From CAXNKH01 sp049296795 (GTDB lineage: Bacteria; Pseudomonadota; Gammaproteobacteria; Burkholderiales; Burkholderiaceae_C), in the NCBI GenBank assembly GCA_049296795.1, contig JBAQTC010000054.1, positions 124,001 through 188,000 on the forward strand: a stretch of DNA of 64,000 nt, written 5' to 3'. Of this stretch, positions 60,518-64,000 are shown piece by piece. Both the position numbers and the translations under genes were made by a program. The notes under the pieces were generated by a model that had not been told where the DNA came from, ran no database searches, and saw only the letters and a program-made list of their open reading frames with translations. Every line of letters starts with the position of its first letter. The stretch's first letter is position 1.

Positions 60518-61777
60518 ATGGCAGTTTGGGCATTAGGCATTAATCACACCACCGCGCCGCTCGATTTGCGCGGCCGATTTGCGTTTTCACTCGACCAGAT
60601 CAAGCCCACTTTGCACGCTTTACGCCAGTCTTTATCGCGTCCGCCAGAAGCCGCCATTATTTCAACTTGCAACCGAACTGAGATTTATTGCGCCGGCGAA
60701 CTCACCGAACTCGAGGGTACGCTCGACTGGTTGGCCTACAGCGGTGGGGTGGAGACTTCGATCCTGCGTTCTCACTCTTACACCCTAGAAGATGATCAGG
60801 CTGCTCGCCATGCTTTTCGAGTCGCTTGTGGCCTGGACTCGATGGTGTTGGGCGAGCCCCAGATTCTGGGTCAAATGAAAGATGCCGTGCGCGCTGCCGA
60901 GGAAGCCGGCGCCCTGGGTTCGACCCTTAATCAGCTGTTCCAACGCTCTTTTGCCGTGGCCAAAGAAGTCCGAAGCTCCACTGAAATTGGCGCTCACTCG
61001 ATCAGCATGGCCGCCGCTACGGTCCGCTTGGCAGGCCAGCTGTTTGAGGACTTGAGCCAGATCCGGGTCCTGTTTGTTGGTGCTGGTGAAATGATCGACC
61101 TGGTTGCCACCCACTTTGCAGCCAAGAATCCTAAGTCCATGTCGATTGCCAACCGCACCATGGACCGAGGTGAGAAATTGGCCTCTCGCTTTGGTGCTGA
61201 GGTCATGCGATTGTCTGATCTGCCCGAGCGTCTGCATGAATTTGATGCCGTGGTGAGTTGTACGGCCAGCACATTGCCCTTGATTGGTTTAGGTGCAGTT
61301 GAACGTGCCTTGAAACTGCGCAAGCACCGGCCCATGATGATGGTCGATTTGGCAGTCCCACGCGACATCGAACCCGAAGTTAAACAGTTGCAGGACGTCT
61401 ACCTCTTTACCGTAGACGATTTATCCACCGTGGTTCAAACCGCTCAAGCTAACCGCCAAGCTGCAGTGGCACAGGCCGACGCCATCATTGATGCCGGCGT
61501 CCAGAGTTTCAGGCACTGGATGGATCAGCGCAGCACAGTCCCCTTGATCCAACAGCTCAATGCCCAGACTGACCTGTGGCGAGTTGGCGAAATGGCCCGG
61601 GCCCGCAAGCTGCTCGCCAAAGGCGAGGATGTCGATACCGTTCTTGAAGCCCTGTCCAAGGGACTGACCCAAAAAATGCTGCACGGCGCTTTGGCAGAGC
61701 TGCACACGGGCGACGCCACCGCACGAGAGCGCGCCAGTAGCGCCATCGAGCATTTTTTCCTGCGCAAAGAGCGGTAG
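60518..61777 (+). CDS. hemA: Glutamyl-tRNA reductase
   Basis: First step of the C5 pathway to 5-aminolevulinate and heme. It has 419 residues. Catalytic Cys51 lies in the STCNRTEIY motif, the NADPH-binding domain has VLFVGAGEMIDLVATHF, and a C-terminal dimerisation domain follows. No Shine-Dalgarno sequence precedes the ATG. It is followed by prfA, prmC and grxD in the same direction; the 118-base gap to prfA holds two small five-base-stem hairpins (61802-61820 and 61842-61860). Confidence 0.96.
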   Translation: MAVWALGINHTTAPLDLRGRFAFSLDQIKPTLHALRQSLSRPPEAAIISTCNRTEIYCAGELTELEGTLDWLAYSGGVETSILRSHSYTLEDDQAARHAFRVACGLDSMVLGEPQILGQMKDAVRAAEEAGALGSTLNQLFQRSFAVAKEVRSSTEIGAHSISMAAATVRLAGQLFEDLSQIRVLFVGAGEMIDLVATHFAAKNPKSMSIANRTMDRGEKLASRFGAEVMRLSDLPERLHEFDAVVSCTASTLPLIGLGAVERALKLRKHRPMMMVDLAVPRDIEPEVKQLQDVYLFTVDDLSTVVQTAQANRQAAVAQADAIIDAGVQSFRHWMDQRSTVPLIQQLNAQTDLWRVGEMARARKLLAKGEDVDTVLEALSKGLTQKMLHGALAELHTGDATARERASSAIEHFFLRKER

Positions 61778-61895
61778 CGACGATTCAACCCAAGCTGCCA
61801 GCCCTGCGACAGACTCAGGGTCAAGCGCGTCATCTTTGCAACCGGATAATTCGATTCCGGATTTTCCTGCCCTTAAGTCATCCATTCCATAGTCC

Positions 61896-62996
61896 ATGAA
61901 ACTCTTTTTACGCCAACAACTCGATCGCTATGCCGACCGCCTGGGCGAGCTGGAATTTTTGCTCTCGCGTGAAGACATCATGAAGGACATGGCGCAGTTC
62001 CTCAAGCTCTCGCGTGAACACACCGAGGTCACCGCTGTGGCCAGCCGCTGGACGCGTTACCGTCAGCGTGAGGCGGATCTGGCCTCTGGCCAAGTCTTGC
62101 TGGCCGAGTCCACAAACGACGCGGACATGCGGGCCATGGCCGAGGAAGAAATCGAGGCCGCGAACAGCGATTTGCTGCAACTGGAAACCGAGTTACAACG
62201 CATGCTTTTGCCGAAAGACCCGGATGATGCGCGCAATGCTTTTGTGGAAATTCGAGCCGGCACTGGCGGCGACGAATCTGCACTGTTTGCCGCTGACTTG
62301 CTACGCATGTACTCCCGCTACTGTGAGCGCCAGGGTTGGAAAACCGAAATCATCAGCGAATCCTCCAGCGAACTCGGTGGCTTCAAAGATGTTGTATTGC
62401 GCGTCGAGGGCGACCATGCCTACGGTGCACTTAAATTCGAATCGGGTGGCCACCGGGTACAACGCGTTCCCGCCACAGAAACCCAGGGCCGCATCCACAC
62501 CAGCGCTTGCACAGTGGCCGTGCTGGCCGAACCAGATGAAGCACAGGCCATCCTGATCAACCCGGCCGACTTGCGTATCGACACTTACCGTGCGAGCGGG
62601 GCCGGCGGCCAGCACATTAACAAGACCGACTCCGCTGTGCGCATCACCCACCTTCCCACCGGCATCGTTGCCGAATGTCAAGATGGGCGCAGCCAGCACA
62701 GCAATAAAGCTCAAGCGCTCAAAGTACTGACTGCCCGAATCGTTGAGAAAGACCGCTCTGAACGTGCTGCCAAAGATGCCGCCGAACGGAAAAGCCTGAT
62801 CGGTAGCGGCGACCGCAGTGACCGGATCCGGACCTACAACTTCCCCCAGGGAAGACTCACCGATCACCGAATCAATCTCACCTTGTACAAACTACTGAGC
62901 ATCATGGAGGGTGACTTGATCGACGTCATACAAACGCTGCAAGCCTACGAAGCCGCGCAACAACTCGCCGCGTTGGAGTTGGGTGGGGGCGTTTAA
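61896..62996 (+). CDS. prfA: Peptide chain release factor 1
   Basis: Reads UAA and UAG stops and triggers peptide release. It has 366 residues. The tripeptide anticodon P-A-T (192-194 in VPATETQGRIHTSAC) is the RF1 type, and GGQ at 237-239 (GAGGQHINKTDSAVR) is the catalytic loop methylated by PrmC, whose gene follows two bases later. Confidence 0.97.
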   Translation: MKLFLRQQLDRYADRLGELEFLLSREDIMKDMAQFLKLSREHTEVTAVASRWTRYRQREADLASGQVLLAESTNDADMRAMAEEEIEAANSDLLQLETELQRMLLPKDPDDARNAFVEIRAGTGGDESALFAADLLRMYSRYCERQGWKTEIISESSSELGGFKDVVLRVEGDHAYGALKFESGGHRVQRVPATETQGRIHTSACTVAVLAEPDEAQAILINPADLRIDTYRASGAGGQHINKTDSAVRITHLPTGIVAECQDGRSQHSNKAQALKVLTARIVEKDRSERAAKDAAERKSLIGSGDRSDRIRTYNFPQGRLTDHRINLTLYKLLSIMEGDLIDVIQTLQAYEAAQQLAALELGGGV

Positions 62997-62998
62997 AG

Positions 62999-63859
62999 AT
63001 GTCACTGGCCCAAGCGCTCAGCGTCGCACTGGCCTATGGACTGGATCGGCTGGATGCGCAACGTTTGTTGTTGCACCTGCTGGGACGAGCACCAACCGAT
63101 AGGGCCTGGTTGCTGGCACACGACAACGAAGCCCTGAACCCCTCCAGCCTGGATCAATGGAACACCCTACTGAGGCGTCGCGCAGCGGGTGAGCCCATGG
63201 CCTACCTGACGGGTCACCAAGCGTTCTATGGACTCGATCTGATGATTGATCCCCGCGTCTTGGTCCCTCGACCCGACACAGAAACCTTGGTGGACTGGGC
63301 ACTGGACTTGTTGACCCATCCCACTGCCGACCTTGACCCGATCAAAAAGACCAGCCCCTCCATTTCAGTCATTGACCTGGGAACCGGCAGTGGCGCCATC
63401 GCTCTGGCCCTCAAACACTGCCGACCCAACGTGCACGTCAGTGCGATCGATGCCAGCCCGCAGGCGCTTGCGCTGGCCAGCCTCAATGCCAAGAGGTTGG
63501 GGCTTGAAATTCATTTCCAAACCGGCTCCTGGCTTACCGATGTGAGTAATCACTACTTTCTTATCGTATCTAATCCGCCTTACATTGCCGAAAATGACCC
63601 TCACTTGAGGGCTTTACAGCATGAGCCTGCGCTGGCCCTGAGTTCCGGCGTGGACGGACTCAACGACATCAGAACCATCATTGAGCAAGCGCCCGCACGC
63701 TTGCTGCCTGCTGGCTGGCTGTTGCTTGAGCATGGTTTCGATCAAGCCCCAAGCGTGCGTGCTATGCTGGCTCAACGTGGTTTCACACAAGTCCAAAGCC
63801 ACAAAGACTTGGCAGGAATCGAGCGCTGTTCGGGCGGGCAATGGCGTGAAGTGAAATAA
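62999..63859 (+). CDS. prmC: Release factor glutamine methyltransferase
   Basis: Methylates the GGQ glutamine of release factors. It has 286 residues with SAM motif VIDLGTGSGAIAL (about residues 124-136) and the catalytic NPPY at 192-195 (SNPPYIAEND). ATG 62999 lies two bases after the prfA stop, so the two are translationally linked and encode enzyme and substrate. Confidence 0.96.
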   Translation: MSLAQALSVALAYGLDRLDAQRLLLHLLGRAPTDRAWLLAHDNEALNPSSLDQWNTLLRRRAAGEPMAYLTGHQAFYGLDLMIDPRVLVPRPDTETLVDWALDLLTHPTADLDPIKKTSPSISVIDLGTGSGAIALALKHCRPNVHVSAIDASPQALALASLNAKRLGLEIHFQTGSWLTDVSNHYFLIVSNPPYIAENDPHLRALQHEPALALSSGVDGLNDIRTIIEQAPARLLPAGWLLLEHGFDQAPSVRAMLAQRGFTQVQSHKDLAGIERCSGGQWREVK

Positions 63860-63932
63860 TCCAGCCGATTGAATCCATTTTGAAATCTTGCGGGACTGTG
63901 CTTCAGGCCAATCCCCTCCCTAAGGAACTGCC

Positions 63933-64000
63933 ATGAATGATGCACAACAACGTATTGACGATCTGGTCAAAGCCAATGAAGTTTTGCTGTTTATGAAAGG
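63933..64000 (+). CDS. grxD: Monothiol glutaredoxin GrxD, 5' fragment
   Basis: Only the first 22 codons are in the window (MNDAQQRIDDLVKANEVLLF then MKG). The start matches Grx4-type monothiol glutaredoxins that carry iron-sulfur clusters. AAGGA precedes ATG 63933. The CGFS active site would lie beyond the edge. The prfA-prmC-grxD order supports the call. Confidence 0.85.
   Translation, partial: MNDAQQRIDDLVKANEVLLFMK

Noticed and set aside
61802..61860. Terminator between hemA and prfA
   Set aside because: Two small hairpins have only five-base stems with nine-base loops and short T-runs; too weak to call.
1..64000. Prophage, insertion sequence, CRISPR array, tRNA or rRNA genes
   Set aside because: No transposase, integrase, phage structural gene, regular repeat array or recognisable RNA gene was seen; gaps between genes are too short for most of these.

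Overview
This is a dense chromosomal window from a betaproteobacterium, most likely of the family Comamonadaceae (Burkholderiales). The signs are orphan Bug/TctC receptors, DUF3567 and DUF3683 proteins, the gene blocks fmdB-DUF502-aspS-nudB-EEP-clsB and DUF971-ubiE-Tim44-ubiJ-ubiB, and OxyR with Cys199/Cys208. Coding density is very high. No intergenic stretch exceeds about 180 bases. I saw no rRNA, tRNA, CRISPR array, insertion sequence or prophage.

Layout. Bases 32-7212 (minus strand) hold the spc/alpha ribosomal operon from rplN to rpsD with secY inside it; rpoA would lie just outside the left edge. The operon begins at a strong promoter whose -35 box overlaps the stop codon of glpD (7389-8993). 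Next come proC, ubiA, oxyR, an old-yellow-enzyme reductase, a GlcG/HbpS-like protein, recG and queA. A Bug receptor and a class II aldolase separate queA from tgt. Bases 19919-22692 hold a minus-strand group: DUF2946, YcnI-like and PCuAC copper proteins followed by a FIST-domain protein. Bases 22779-32860 are metabolic: a second Bug receptor, a DctP-type receptor without signal peptide, an FAA hydrolase, an AbrB-type permease, two aminotransferases and a lone glcD.

Then come putA, yggS, pilT/pilU (twitching motility ATPases), the dolP-diaA-yraN group divergent from rsmI, and a folE-BLUF-DUF429 operon pairing a blue-light receptor with a putative RNase H-fold nuclease. clsB, EEP, nudB, aspS, DUF502 and fmdB form one minus-strand block. 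A sodium/solute symporter separates it from the ubiquinone block (ubiB, ubiJ, Tim44-like, ubiE, DUF971) and from a 1285-residue FAD/iron-sulfur oxidoreductase. The right edge carries ugpQ, a small membrane protein and the hemA-prfA-prmC-grxD series; grxD is cut by the window end.

Most of the window is housekeeping. The parts that look least explained are the folE-BLUF-DUF429 operon, the copper group running into a FIST gene, the signal-less DctP protein beside an FAA hydrolase, the paired inverted repeats between the Bug receptor and aldolase genes, and several unusual translation or transcription starts (glpD, hemA, nudB, rsmI/yraN). Family assignments rest on motif and length recognition by eye; no database search was run.
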